Below are positions 1 through 10,600 of a stretch of DNA of 64,000 bases, in pieces. A program made the translations under genes and the position numbers. The notes beneath the pieces are model-generated. The model was given only the letters and a program-made list of their open reading frames with translations, did no database searches and was not told where the DNA came from. How positions within the stretch are numbered: the first letter of the stretch is position 1; each line of letters opens with the position of its first letter. The DNA is taken from the NCBI RefSeq assembly GCF_015706575.1, contig NW_024037071.1, forward strand, positions 11,645,774 through 11,709,773, read 5' to 3'. This DNA is from Patiria miniata (Eukaryota > Echinodermata > Asteroidea > Valvatida > Asterinidae).

Positions 1-85
1 GTGTTGTTTTCACAGGTTGAACGCACACTTACGTCGAAGTTTGTGCCAAGTTTGAAGTTCGACCACCTACAATGGTTGCTCAGTC

Positions 86-1281
86 GACTGCAAAAATAAT
101 GTGCCCGTGTACATACCAAAACATGGTATGCAGTGCTATTCACCCATACTGGACAATGTATCGCCCTACAATGCACGTGCGCGTGCCCGTCCTTTTTGCA
201 TTGTTTGCGTCATATTGAGCACGCGCGCTTTAGCTTAAACATGACGTAACAATTGAAAAGAACGGCAACGCGTGGTGTTATGTTCTAAGCTGCCACGTTT
301 GCGTCCGAATATACTGCTTTTTTGCAGCTTTATCGAGAACCGCTCGTCTAAACCACTTCAAACTCGACACTGCGTGTTCGGAAGGGGCAGTTGAGAACTG
401 CAGCTCGTGCAAACAACGCACATTATTCAATGGTGTGAACGCACACTCGCAAGTTAAATTCACAAAAGTCGTCACCCCCCCCCCCCCCCCCCCCCGGCAC
501 TGATATTTACCCCCACTGGACAATATGGTATCGCCCTACAACTGTAGGGCGTAGTTGTAGGGCGATGCAATATTGTATTAGAGTTGCTCAGTCGACCGCC
601 TACATACAGTGCAGTGATGGTTGCTCAGTTCAGTACAAAATGCATGTGCCCGTGCATGCCACTCACGTATATGTACGTACGAAGACATGGTGAGCAGTGC
701 TATCGCCCAACAATGTGCCCGTCCTTTTTGCAGGGCCCGTCAAAAAATGCACCTGTTCGTTAGGGGCAATTTCAAAATGCTTCTATCATGCAAACAACGC
801 ACACGATTCAATTGTGTTGTTTTCACAGGTAAAACTCACACTCATAGGTTGAGCGCACTTTGTACATGTCGCCAGCCCATCCCCGGCACTGATATTCACC
901 CATACGCCCGTGCAGCTACTCACCTACGTGAGTACGGTTGCTCAATCCACCGCCCACAATAGTGGTTCAATCGACTGAAAAATGCATGTGCCCGTGCAGT
1001 CATCACGTACGGAAACATATGGTACGCAGTGCTATTCATCCATACTGGACAATGGTATCGCCCTACAATGCACGTGCGCGTGCCCGTCCTTTTTGCATTG
1101 TTTGCGTCATATTGAGCACGCGCGCTCTTGCTTTAACATGACGTAAACAATTGAAAAGAACAGCAGTGCGTGGAGTTCTAGGCTATATTCTGGCGCGCTA
1201 GGCTTCAGAAAGTACTGCTTTTTTGCAGCTTTTTCGACAACCGCTCGTCTAAACCACTTCAAACTCGACACTGCACATTCT
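86..1281. repeat. local direct duplication, non-coding
   Basis: Two direct copies of about 300 bp (roughly 86-380 and 967-1281) share the order GTGCCCGTG, CAGTGCTATTCA, ATCGCCCTACAATGCACGTG, GAGCACGCGCGC, then AACCGCTCGTCTAAACCACT. A third, partial and more diverged copy lies around 600-760. A C-run sits at 475-495. The short frames here are out of register between copies, so I see no gene. The sequence is rich in CpG and in GTGC/GCAC motifs. It could be a diverged satellite or the interior of an unrecognised element. Confidence 0.7.
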
Positions 1282-1348
1282 GTTGTCCCGAGCAATGCAC
1301 CCGCCGATTTTCAACTCCATACGGTGCCCGGTTCTGGAGATAATCGGC

Positions 1349-1377
1349 GGACAGACAGACAGACAGACAGACAGAGA
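1349..1377. repeat. (AGAC)n microsatellite
   Basis: Tetranucleotide run of about seven AGAC units directly upstream of the left edge of the sulfotransferase tandem unit. Confidence 0.85.
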
Positions 1378-1394
1378 TTCCTTGAATTGTAGTA

Positions 1395-1745
1395 TAGATG
1401 TTTGTTTAATACTGTGCAATGTGAATATACATACATGTACTTAAAATTTGATTTTATCAATGCTCATGTTCAAGTCATGTTTTATTGTATTATTACCCCT
1501 ACTGGGACCCATGGGAGAACAGTTCTGATTAAAGGACTGAATGGGCCAACCAGTATAAAGAAGAAATAAATAAATAAAAAATTAAAAAAATAAATAAATA
1601 ATGTGCTTCGATACCGTTGTAAGGAACTTGCACAACTCGGTCAAAAACCACAATCTACACCTCCATCTATTTTTCAATGCAGTACAAAGCTCAATTGTCG
1701 CGAGTATCAACGAGGTTCGAAGTTCTGGGTCACAAAAATTCCACG
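1395..1745. repeat. left edge of tandem unit, copy 1
   Basis: This stretch aligns with 20915-21240. Shared blocks are TGTGCAATGTGAATATACAT, GGACTGAATGGGCCA, an (AATA)n tract, and then AAAACCACAATCTACACC. It ends in front of the inserted element at 1750. The homology resumes on the far side of that insert at about 5990. The AT-rich (AATA)n tract inside may be the tail of an old retroposon, but no coding part is attached. Confidence 0.7.
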
Positions 1746-2805
1746 TTAAGGCCCCCAAAAAATAATAAGTCGGTCTCTGGTCAGCGCGCGCGTCGATTTT
1801 AATCATGCGCGTCAATCTTTTTTTTTCCAAAATGTTCCGCGGTAGCTCCAACAGCGCCCTCTATTTCCGCACCTCCTCAATTTTTTTTTACCAAAGAGCA
1901 CCAAGGAATGGGAAATTGCACCAAGGCAAGTTTTCGAAAGCACCAAGGCAAAATATGGAGGACACCAATGTACATGAGGACACCAAAAAAGCAAAATAGT
2001 ACCCCACTTTGTCTGTACAATCAAATCTAGAAGAAACCCCCCCCCCCCCCCCCAAAAAAAAATAGCCGCGTGGCCGCGTCAATTCCGGAACTTTGGTCTG
2101 ACCAGTACGGAGCTTTTAAAGGGACATAGGTGAAAAAAAAAATTGAAAAAATCATCGTAAGAATGAAAAAAATCTGCGTTCGAACGAAAAAAAATCTGCG
2201 TTCGAACGAAAAAAATCTGCGTTCGAACGAAAAAAATCTGCGTTCGAACGAAAATAATCTTCGTTCGAACGAAAAAAAATCTGCGTTCGAACGAAAAAGC
2301 TGTTTGCTGTTTGCTGTAAGCTGTTTGCCCTCCCTGTGCTGCCCACCACTTATGTGGGTGATTTTTGTGGGTCAAAACCATTGATCTCCATATACACAGA
2401 CTGGATAGGACATTGCGCCGTGTTTGTGCACGAATGCGCGGTCGAACAATGGCGGCGCGTTTACCGTCAGACGGGTAAACGCATTGTGCTTTCACTTTGT
2501 TTACTTTGGAAAATGGATTGTTGAGTGAAATTTTTCTTACAGGAGGAAATTCAAGCGCTCCTCCAAAACAATCTTTAATAAAAATAACTGAACGATGAAG
2601 AGTTACCCTCCAAACAGCTTTTCCACACTTTCTTGATATACACTTTCTTATTATGCATTTTCGAAATTCAAGAACCCCCATTTCCTTTTCCCATATTTTT
2701 TTTAAATCCCTTCTCCTCCCAAAAATGATTGTAAGTAAATTGCCATTTCATTTTTGGCACATTGGTCATTAGAGCACACTGAATTACTCCATCAACGAAA
2801 TAAAT

Positions 2806-3122
2806 AGTTGTATTAATAATATGCTGAAATGACATCATATATTTTTTTTTTAACTGAACACTCACACGAGAAATTGTATGAAGATTCATTCAAATGATTG
2901 ATATATTTATTAAAAACCTGAACATAAACCAATTACAATCTAAAAGGTTTCGATACACTTTATGATGTTCTTGACCTTGTACAGGGATTCTCCTGATAAC
3001 TTATTTATTTCCCTTAAAGCCATTTCTCCCTGTGGAAACTTACTTAAGTACGAATTATTGTATTAGTAATAATTTATGCTGAAATGACATCACATTTTTT
3101 AAACTGAACACTCACACGAGAA
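2806..3122. repeat. short direct duplication inside the element
   Basis: About 70 bp containing ATGCTGAAATGACATCA and AACTGAACACTCACACGAGAAA occurs at about 2806-2878 and again at about 3056-3122. Between and around the copies the DNA is AT-rich, with no convincing gene. Confidence 0.6.
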
Positions 3123-3417
3123 AATTAGTACTAAATTAATAAAATTACTTGTAAGTGTAGTGGAAATCGTTTTTGTGAGCGAATATGACGGTGTATATGG
3201 CTATAGTATAGCTAGTAATCTTATATAACGGCGTACACAACATAATTTCAAACCGTAAAAGTACTCATTGCTTTCCTCATCATACAAACTGTCAATAATG
3301 TGACAGTCATCTTGGAGCTCATAAAAATACTTGCGTTGAACTCCACAGCTTCTTTCAAAAAACAAAATCAATCAATGTTAACAGTTCCACATCGTAAGAA
3401 TTGATTAAGTCAAACGC

Positions 3418-3616
3418 TCAGATGCCTATCACATCGCAAGTTCCATTCAGTGGATGATACAGTCGATTCCATCCCTCCGTGAAGTTCTCCATTTTCGTCC
3501 GGCTCGGTCCTGCAGCTGGTGGTTTTTGCTGTGGCTTTTCTGAAGTTCTTTGTTTGATATGAAGGTCAATCGGCCAGTTGTGCAGTAAGTTACCATAAAC
3601 CATCTCCTCGGTTTCT
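3418..3616 (-). other. possible terminal exon captured in the element, unidentified
   Basis: On the - strand a pyrimidine-rich stretch ends in AG, followed by an open frame of about 65 codons down to a stop at 3418-3420. The composition is protein-like (Glu-Glu-Met-Val-Tyr-Gly-Asn-Leu-Leu, a proline/lysine-rich middle, Trp-Asn-Arg-Leu-Tyr), and the Tyr-x-Asn is the kind of motif seen in receptor tails. A second - strand frame lies at 3868-4089 on the other side of the foldback at 3665-3760. I do not recognise either. They could be a captured host exon pair or chance frames. Confidence 0.2.
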
Positions 3617-3664
3617 CTTTATAAAGAAAATAATAGAAACATTTCGGTAGGCGTTAAGCCAAGG

Positions 3665-3760
3665 TAGCTCTATACTGAGTGGAGCGCTGGAACTTCGGTA
3701 CCCTCCGTACAAGCTTGTACGGAGGGTACCGAAGTTCCAGCGCTCCACTCAGTAGAGCTA
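3665..3760. mobile_element. 96-bp nearly perfect palindromic mini-foldback element
   Basis: The whole segment is one inverted repeat with arms of about 45 bp, centred on GTACAAGCTTGTAC, with a single 2-bp difference between arms near the outer end (TAGCTCTATACTGAG against TAGCTCTACTGAG). It is flanked by the direct repeat AAGCCAAGG at 3656-3664 and 3761-3769. A 9-bp target duplication suggests a Mutator-type transposase acted on it. It sits inside the element at 2106-5953. Confidence 0.7.
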
Positions 3761-4531
3761 AAGCCAAGGCAGACATAATTCAATCAGATTTTGCATATAA
3801 AAGTTATAAAAGTTATTCGAATAAACTATTTTAAACAAGTCAACTTTTGTTCATTGCCATTGCCGGGTCAGTCATGCACGTACGATATGTCTTTAAAAAG
3901 AACATGGATGGCGACCAGCATGACAGGCCTAGATCGCATGGAATTTGAACAGAATATCTCGCTAGACACAGGCCTCCTTCCCCTCAAACTCAGAGCGACA
4001 ACATTAACGATATTATCATTTGCTTTGTCATTCCCATGTTCATATTCCTCCATGCCATGTTGTATACTATAGGCCTCGTTAAAAAACAACTTACTTGCGA
4101 ATAATTGTCCTATTCTTCAACGCTCCTTACTTCCCGACTCCAGCAATCTAATGCTGCGCACACCCTTGACTATAGGCCTACTCCTCGTCGATTTTGATCA
4201 ATTTAGATCTCTGTTTCTTTTATTTTTCAAAAATGACAAAGAAACCGAAAAAAAAACAACTTCATTTTTTAATCCTCCGTTCGAAAGTGTACACAACTCG
4301 AATGCGAAATTGTGTTCTTTACCCTTTTCAAAAAACGCGCGCGCGGACGCACGTTCGTACGCGATGTCCTATCCAGTCTGTGTATATGGAGATCAATGGT
4401 CAAAACATTCTTTGCCCTGAAAACTGTTGTACCAAACATGTAAAACGTATCAATCATGATGTGACTCATATCATGCTCTTGTAAGTGCAACAGTTTCTCC
4501 ACATTTAACTGGTTATCCATGGGCCACCAAA

Positions 4532-4577
4532 AAACATGTCGGGCTAGCCATGGCTATCAGAATAGCCCGACATGTTT
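4532..4577. repeat. short hairpin
   Basis: Arms AACATGTCGGGCTA and TAGCCCGACATGTT are separated by about 16 bp. The surrounding 4420-5240 is AT-rich DNA without a recognisable gene and contains a G-run at about 5000. Confidence 0.6.
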
Positions 4578-6299
4578 GTCATTTGCTATGAGTATGAGTA
4601 GGAATCAGCTAATTAGTGAATCCCGTATCTGAAAGTGAGGAAGCAGAAAGTACATGTACATGTACAAGTGTTAGACTAGTAAAATAGGCTTATTGAAAGC
4701 CATAAATGATCAAACAATATATACATGTCAGTCGCTTCTAAAGTTTGGAACTATTACAAGGATTAGGAATGAAATTTATACTGTAAAGGATTTGTTGATA
4801 GACAAATTTTTGAAAATCACAATGACCAGTTATATTTTTTTACCTGAAAAATTTGAAAGATAATTATATAGCCTTTTTTAATTATTTTTTTTTAAACTTG
4901 CCTCACTTTATAAAAAGAAAACAAAAAGGCAAATTACTTTTTAAAATGTCTCATAAGTGTGTTGCCTCAGCATAGCATAATGGGTGGGACTGATGGGGTG
5001 GGGGGGGGTTGTGTTGTAGCTAGTATTGTAACAGGATAGGGACTCTTAAAAAAAGAAGGACAATTAGCTAGATCTTCATTGCAATGGTCAAACGTCATGA
5101 CCAACTAACAGCAAGCCCTAGTATGACCGTTTGAAAGCTCACAGATTGCTTTAAGACCAAATTCCTGTACTTGGGCCACGGACCTACATTGGGCACATAT
5201 GTCATGCATGTTGGACCTGAAAAAACATGACCAAATCGACCACATAAGTGGTGGGGCAGCACAGGGAGGGCAAACAGCTTACAGCAAACAGCAAACAGCT
5301 TTTTCGTTCGAATGCAGATTTTTTTCGTTCGAACGCAGATTTTTTTCGTTCGAACGCAGATTTTTTTCGTTGGAACGCAGATTTCTTTCGTTCGAACGCA
5401 GATTTTTTTCGTTCGAACGCAGATTTTTTTCGTTCGAACGCAGACTTTTTTTCGTTCGAACGAAGATTTTTTTCCTTCGAACGAAGATTTTTTTCGTTCG
5501 AACGCAGATTTTTTTCGTTCGAACGCAGATTTTTTTCGTTCGAACGAAGATTTTTTTCGTTCGAACGCAGATTTTTTTCGTTCGAACGCAGATTTTTTTT
5601 CGTTCGAACGCAGATTTTTTTCGTTCGAACGCAGATTTTTTTCGTTCGAACGCAGATTTTTTTCGTTCGAACGAAGAGTTTTTTCGTTCGAAAGATTTTT
5701 TCGTTCGAACGCAGATTTTTTTCGTTCGAACGCAGATTTTTTTCGTTCAAACGAAATTTTTTTTCGTTCGAACGAAGATTTTTTTCGTTCGAACGCAGAT
5801 TTTTTTTCGTTCGAACGCAGAGTTTTTTTCGTTCGAACGCAGATTTTTTTTGTTCGAACGCAGATTTTTTTCGTTCGAACGCAGATTTTTTTTTCATTCT
5901 TATGATGATTTTTCAATTTTTGTTTCACACTATGTCCCTTTAGAAGCTCCGTAGACCAGAGACCGAATATTTTCTTCTTTTTTTGGCCTAATGTACATTT
6001 TCTGAGAGTTGCAAGATGCTGGTACAAGTACTACAGCGTTACTCGGTCGAAACCACAACTTTCCTCGCCAGATATTGTTCACAGTAGATTATAAAGGAGA
6101 GCTGTCGCCCGAATCACCGCGAGGTTCAAAGTTTTTTGGCCACAAAAAAATAAACTTAATGTCTTACATTTACTGAGAAATAGTGCACAATATTTTGAAC
6201 TATCTTGAAAATCAAAGCGAGGCATACAACGCAAAATATGGTGGCATGAATAGTGTGTGCGGTGAACGGGGTTACAGCTGATTGACACTCTTATAAATG

Positions 6300-7205
6300 A
6301 ATCGATAGCTCCAGTGTTGGAGCAAAGGCTTTGACCCTCAAGGCCAAGGCCAAGGCCAAAGCTTTGACCCTCAAGCCTTAAGGCTAAGGCCAAGGCTTAA
6401 CCCTCAAGGCCAAGGCAAAGGCCCTGTTTTATAAAATGACCACTAATATAGAACTAATTATATTACACGACACATTATCACGAATCGCTCATTAAGAAGA
6501 ACAACTTGTCTTTAATTGCAATCAAAATGCTCACATACAAAAACTAAAAAAAAATAATGATTTACTTCTATACTGACGCACAATTCTCCCGAGTGTAACA
6601 AAAGGGGGATCCAAGAAACTGATTTGGGGAATTTAAATTTGCTGGGCCAACATGGTCAGAAATATAGCATTACCTAAAACAGATACATGCAAATCTTTAG
6701 CGCTTATCAGGGAGATATATACAACCAATCAGATTGATCATCAGTTAGAAAAAAAGTAGCGTAGTATTAGTTATTGAGGGCAGTATAATCAGAGCATGAT
6801 CAGCAGTCACAGATCTATTCCATAATTGTATTCAATTTAATCGATTATCTCATTAGCTCTTCAAGTGTACAGAAAATTATTGCAGCAAATTAATGTACTA
6901 CAATGGTAACAAAATGTGATGCTATAAAAGTGAAAGTGTGCCCAACACACAAATCTGTAAGGTGTTTCCCTCCTCCATGGTAACACGATTAAAATGGTAA
7001 CAGCAAAATTACAAACATATTTATATGGGAAATGCAAAAATCTATGGGCCTTGAAGAGCCTTGACTCAAAATTGCAAGGCACTGATCCCTCAAGGCCAAG
7101 GCCAAGGCTTTTGCCCTCAAGCCTCGAGGCCAAGGCCAAGGCACTAAAGTCCAGTCTTAAGGCAGCCATAAGGCCAAGGCCAAGCATCAAGGCACTACAT
7201 CACTG
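6300..7205. repeat. AAGGCC-rich repeat segment upstream of gene 1
   Basis: Two clusters of the hexamer CAAGGC/AAGGCC lie at about 6335-6425 and 7085-7190. The outer edges are imperfect inverted copies of each other (AGCTCCAGTG near 6308 and CACTGGATAGCT near 7200), so the 0.9 kb between may be one inverted-repeat element. It is present in both tandem units (copy 2 about 21570-22530) and so predates the duplication. The interior is AT-rich and non-coding. Confidence 0.5.
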
Positions 7206-7652
7206 GATAGCTCAAATTCCCCGAAAACAGCAAAATCAATCAACATTCGAGGTTGGTCACATCTTATTAAGCCCATGACCAAAAATAAGAGGAAAATTTG
7301 AGTTCGGTGTATGCGCGAGAACGTGAAACATTTCTTTTTTTTCACTTACCAGCTTCGAGATACCCTTCGAAATACCCTTCTATTTGTTGAGCAGACGGAT
7401 GTCGTTGGCGTTATATGCCTTGCCCTGATTTTCAAGATGGCGTACCCTGATAAAGGTTTATTGATTGTGGTGATGGTTACAATATATGGTTCTGCACTTC
7501 ATAAGGGCACACAAGACGACATTAAATTGTTATGTCCAGGGCCTAATCTGTACTGTGCTATGTGCAATTTGCAGGAGACTTGTTCAACAGGCTGACCGGC
7601 TCGGGACACAGCCAAACCGTTGTGTAGAGTGTTCTTATAGCTAAACGCCACC

Positions 7653-10600
7653 ATGAGCTTTGCCGAACAAATCCAGGCGATGATGCCGGACTTGGTCAAC
7701 GGCAAGACGCACCAACAAGTGGAGGAGAAGTTGGCGGCTTTGGACAGGAAGCTCGGCAGCCATGTCGTGAACGGGATCAAATTCCCGGCTTCCGTACAAC
7801 CATCCAATCTGGAAGCCCTGAAGACCTTTGAAGTGCGCGATGACGACGTTTACGTCTTCACCTACCCAAGATCAGGTGAGGATTGATGAGCCTACACTAT
7901 CCGCTCCGTTCAAAAGTACCCCTTCACCGGCAAAGAGAGTACAGTTGGGGTGACCGACCGACGCCATCTTGCCTGACTGCAATTCGCAAGCGCGGCCACT
8001 GCGTGTACATAGTAAAACTCCCCTGGTGTACGTGCGTCACACACAAGGAACGGTGCGCGTCAACCAGCTTAATGTCCCACTGCAACCATGGGACGTCGTT
8101 GCTAGGTAAAAGGGTGCCCTCTTTCGTCAGCGCACGGAGCCCATAATGGTCACCTGTCCCCTCCGACACACTCGACAAATACCATTAATGCAGATGCAGT
8201 CTTTTTGAAACAATAACATCATCGTGTCTTGCGTGAAGTTAGGTCGGGGGGGGGGGGTGGGCGAAATTGGGCCAGAAGCTATAGTTTTTTGGGGGGCAGC
8301 GGAAGAAATGGTTATTGTTGCAGTGGCACCCAATTAAGTATAATAATAATAACATGAATGCATAATGTATAGCGCATTATGCCAAGGCCTCAAAGCGCTT
8401 GACAAAGACTATAAAACCGGGTATAAGGAACAATTCTACAATTGTAATAAAAGTGAAACAAGTAACTTGTAATATGACTACTAAAACTACTGCGATAGAA
8501 ACTACACAATTTTAAAATGTCAATGGCTCAGTGGAAACTCATTTCAGTTTTCTTCGCCTACCAGAAATATATTGGCTGTTATACAACGCCTGTATAAATC
8601 CCTGTAATGTGATTGATGGATTGTTGATCCCGCGTATTTCATTTTTTTCTTTTTCGTTTTGACATACCGACTTAATTCAGACTGGAGTCAAATTTTAATT
8701 GGATGAGATCTGTCCACAAACAGGCACTCACTGGCTGGGCGAAATAATGCAGTATATCCTCCACGATGGGAAGGGCGATTATGACCGCACTTTCATGACC
8801 AACGGGCTGGAATTCACGATTACAGATGACCCGATTCAACTTGAGGGTGTGACCCCCGGGTACAAGACGTACGCAGCCATGGCATCGCCACGGTGCATCG
8901 TAAGCCACTGCTTGGAGAGTTTTTTTCCTCCCCAAATCTTTACTAAGCATGGAAAGGTAATGTATTTTTTCCCACTTGTCAGTTAATCATTAAAATGAAG
9001 AAAAAGGGATTGAAAAAAGGTAAAAAAAGAAAAATGCAACTATCAGCTCCTCGCCCAGTGCATGAGCACTATTATATAACTGACATACAGATCCTAGTCA
9101 TTTGATTGGTGGAACTCACATCACGTGTCATTCGTTATTGCTCTCTTTCACGCCGCGGCTCAAAAAGTACTATCCGCCCATGGGGAAGGGGGAACAGTTG
9201 GGATCATGACGCGATGTTTGTGTGCAAATGCATGCTGGTGTGCGCGTTCAGCGTTGCGCATAGCGCGTATCGTTCCAAAGGGCCAGCGCTACAGTGTTGG
9301 GTTCAACTATTTTCGTAAAGGGGTGGTTTGGAAGAGAGAAATACATTTTCCTCCAGTTTCGTATTGAAAAAAAGTTCAAATATATCAAATTTCAAGGATC
9401 TACATGTCAGTTATATAAAACAAATATTGAGTGGCTTTAAATTGTGAAATGGGAGGAATATCATCGCTCGGTTAAATCTGGACTTTTCCAGTTCACTCGG
9501 CGAAGAAAAGTCCAGATTTTACCTTGCGATAAAATTCCTCCCATTCCACGCTGAGCCACTCAATATTTGTTTACCATTCACTCATTGTAAAACAAATATT
9601 GAAATTGTATGTCTGACTGCTGATGACGCTATTTCGTGACAAACAAAACGAAGGCTGTCGATTGGTCAATAGCCGCCAGCTGACCCTAATGCATTGCATG
9701 GGGAGAGCATGGCGCCCAGACGATTCTGACATTGATATTTGCTTTTAGAAAACTGTTTAATAGCTCATCCTTTCACATTATAAATCCTGACAGAGGCAAA
9801 GAACATCGCTTCTTTGTCTGTTTGAAAGACCAGCACGAGTCTACGTGCATCATTACAACGTTCCCGCAGCGAGGTGCATGTCATATTGAAGCACATCACA
9901 CACAAACCTCTATATACCTTGTAGGCTTGTACGATTACCGTAATGTTCTGTGTAATTGGTGCACAATACACCTTTTTTCGAATGCAACGGCAAGAATTAC
10001 TTCATGAAGTGACAGATGGAATGTTCCATTTCACGAGGCGAATGGAACAGTCCATCTGTCACCGAATGAAATTAGTCTTTCCATTGCACGAATGTGAAAG
10101 GTTGATTAATAATATACAAATATTGAATGCTTCGAGTGGTTTAGTAAAACTAGCCTCCCGAGGTGATCCATGGACCATTCTATTTTTCCGAGGCGAAGCC
10201 GAAGGAAAATAGAATGGTCCATGGATCACCGAGGGAGGCTAGTTTTACTTCACCACGAGATAAAGCATTCAATATTTGTTTTATAACACTTCACCCACAG
10301 ATTCTGCTTGATTTTAATATTTTACATTATTTAAATCTGAACACAGTTGAAATAAACTTCAATTTCAATACAAAATTGGTGGAAAATGTATTTCTCTCTT
10401 TGAAACTACCCCTTCACGAAATGTTTGAACCCAACTCTGCGGCGCGCTCTCTTTGGAACAATACGCGCTACGCACAACGCGCAACGCGCACACCAGCATC
10501 CATTTGCACACAAATACCGCGCCGTGGAAATAGTACTTTGGTTGCTAATGGTATAGTACTTTGGTTGCTATGGGTATAGTACTTTTGACCGTGCACAGAA

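Larger units (their letters stand above)
2106..5953. mobile_element. 3.85 kb non-autonomous element with inverted 21-bp repeat arrays
   Basis: The ends are inverted repeats beginning TACGGAGCTT and continuing (T/C)TAAAGGGACATA. They are flanked by the direct repeat GACCAG (2100-2105 and 5954-5959). The sister MITE at 62472-62837 reads GGTCTGACCAGAGACCG at this place, which is the exact empty site. Next to each end lies a tandem array whose 21-bp unit holds the palindrome CGTTCGAACG plus an A or T run: six units on the left (about 2165-2297) and about 28 on the right (about 5301-5892), in opposite orientation. Inside the arrays, GCTGTTTGCTGTAAGC-type sequence (2298-2350) is mirrored at 5245-5300, and 2380-2450 is mirrored at 4327-4420. 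A 6-bp duplication with TA(C/T) ends fits what I recall of IS3EU-type elements. No transposase is visible. The long frames across the arrays are translated repeat. Confidence 0.7.
1750..5988. mobile_element. PIF/Harbinger-like MITE interrupted by a second transposon
   Basis: The left end GGCCCCCAAAAAATAATA..TCGGTCTCTGGTC and the right end GACCAGAGACCGAATAT..TTTTTGGCC are inverted repeats. The element is flanked by TAA on both sides (1747-1749 and 5989-5991). An uninterrupted relative at 62472-62837 (366 bp) is flanked by TTA. A 3-bp TWA target duplication with GGCC ends is typical of PIF/Harbinger-type MITEs; the family name is inferred from that. Copy 2 of the tandem unit (near 21245) lacks the element, so it is younger than the duplication or was lost there. 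About 390 bp belongs to this element; the rest is the insertion at 2106-5953. Confidence 0.75.

Noticed and set aside
2106-5953. Tc1/mariner-type element with TA duplication
   Set aside because: TA flanks the CGGAGC ends, but the empty-site copy at 62.8 kb shows that TA belongs to the element and that GACCAG is the duplication.
5095-6027. Long open frames on both strands (up to 310 codons) with Asn-Glu-Lys-Asn-Leu-Arg-Ser or Phe-Phe-Arg-Ser-Asn-Ala repeats
   Set aside because: They are translations of the 21-bp TTCGAA array, whose length is a multiple of three and free of stops; overlapping frames on both strands are equally open.
7311-7595. 94-codon frame just upstream of sulfotransferase gene 1
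   Set aside because: It has no counterpart of equal length in unit 2 and overlaps the presumed 5' intron and acceptor.
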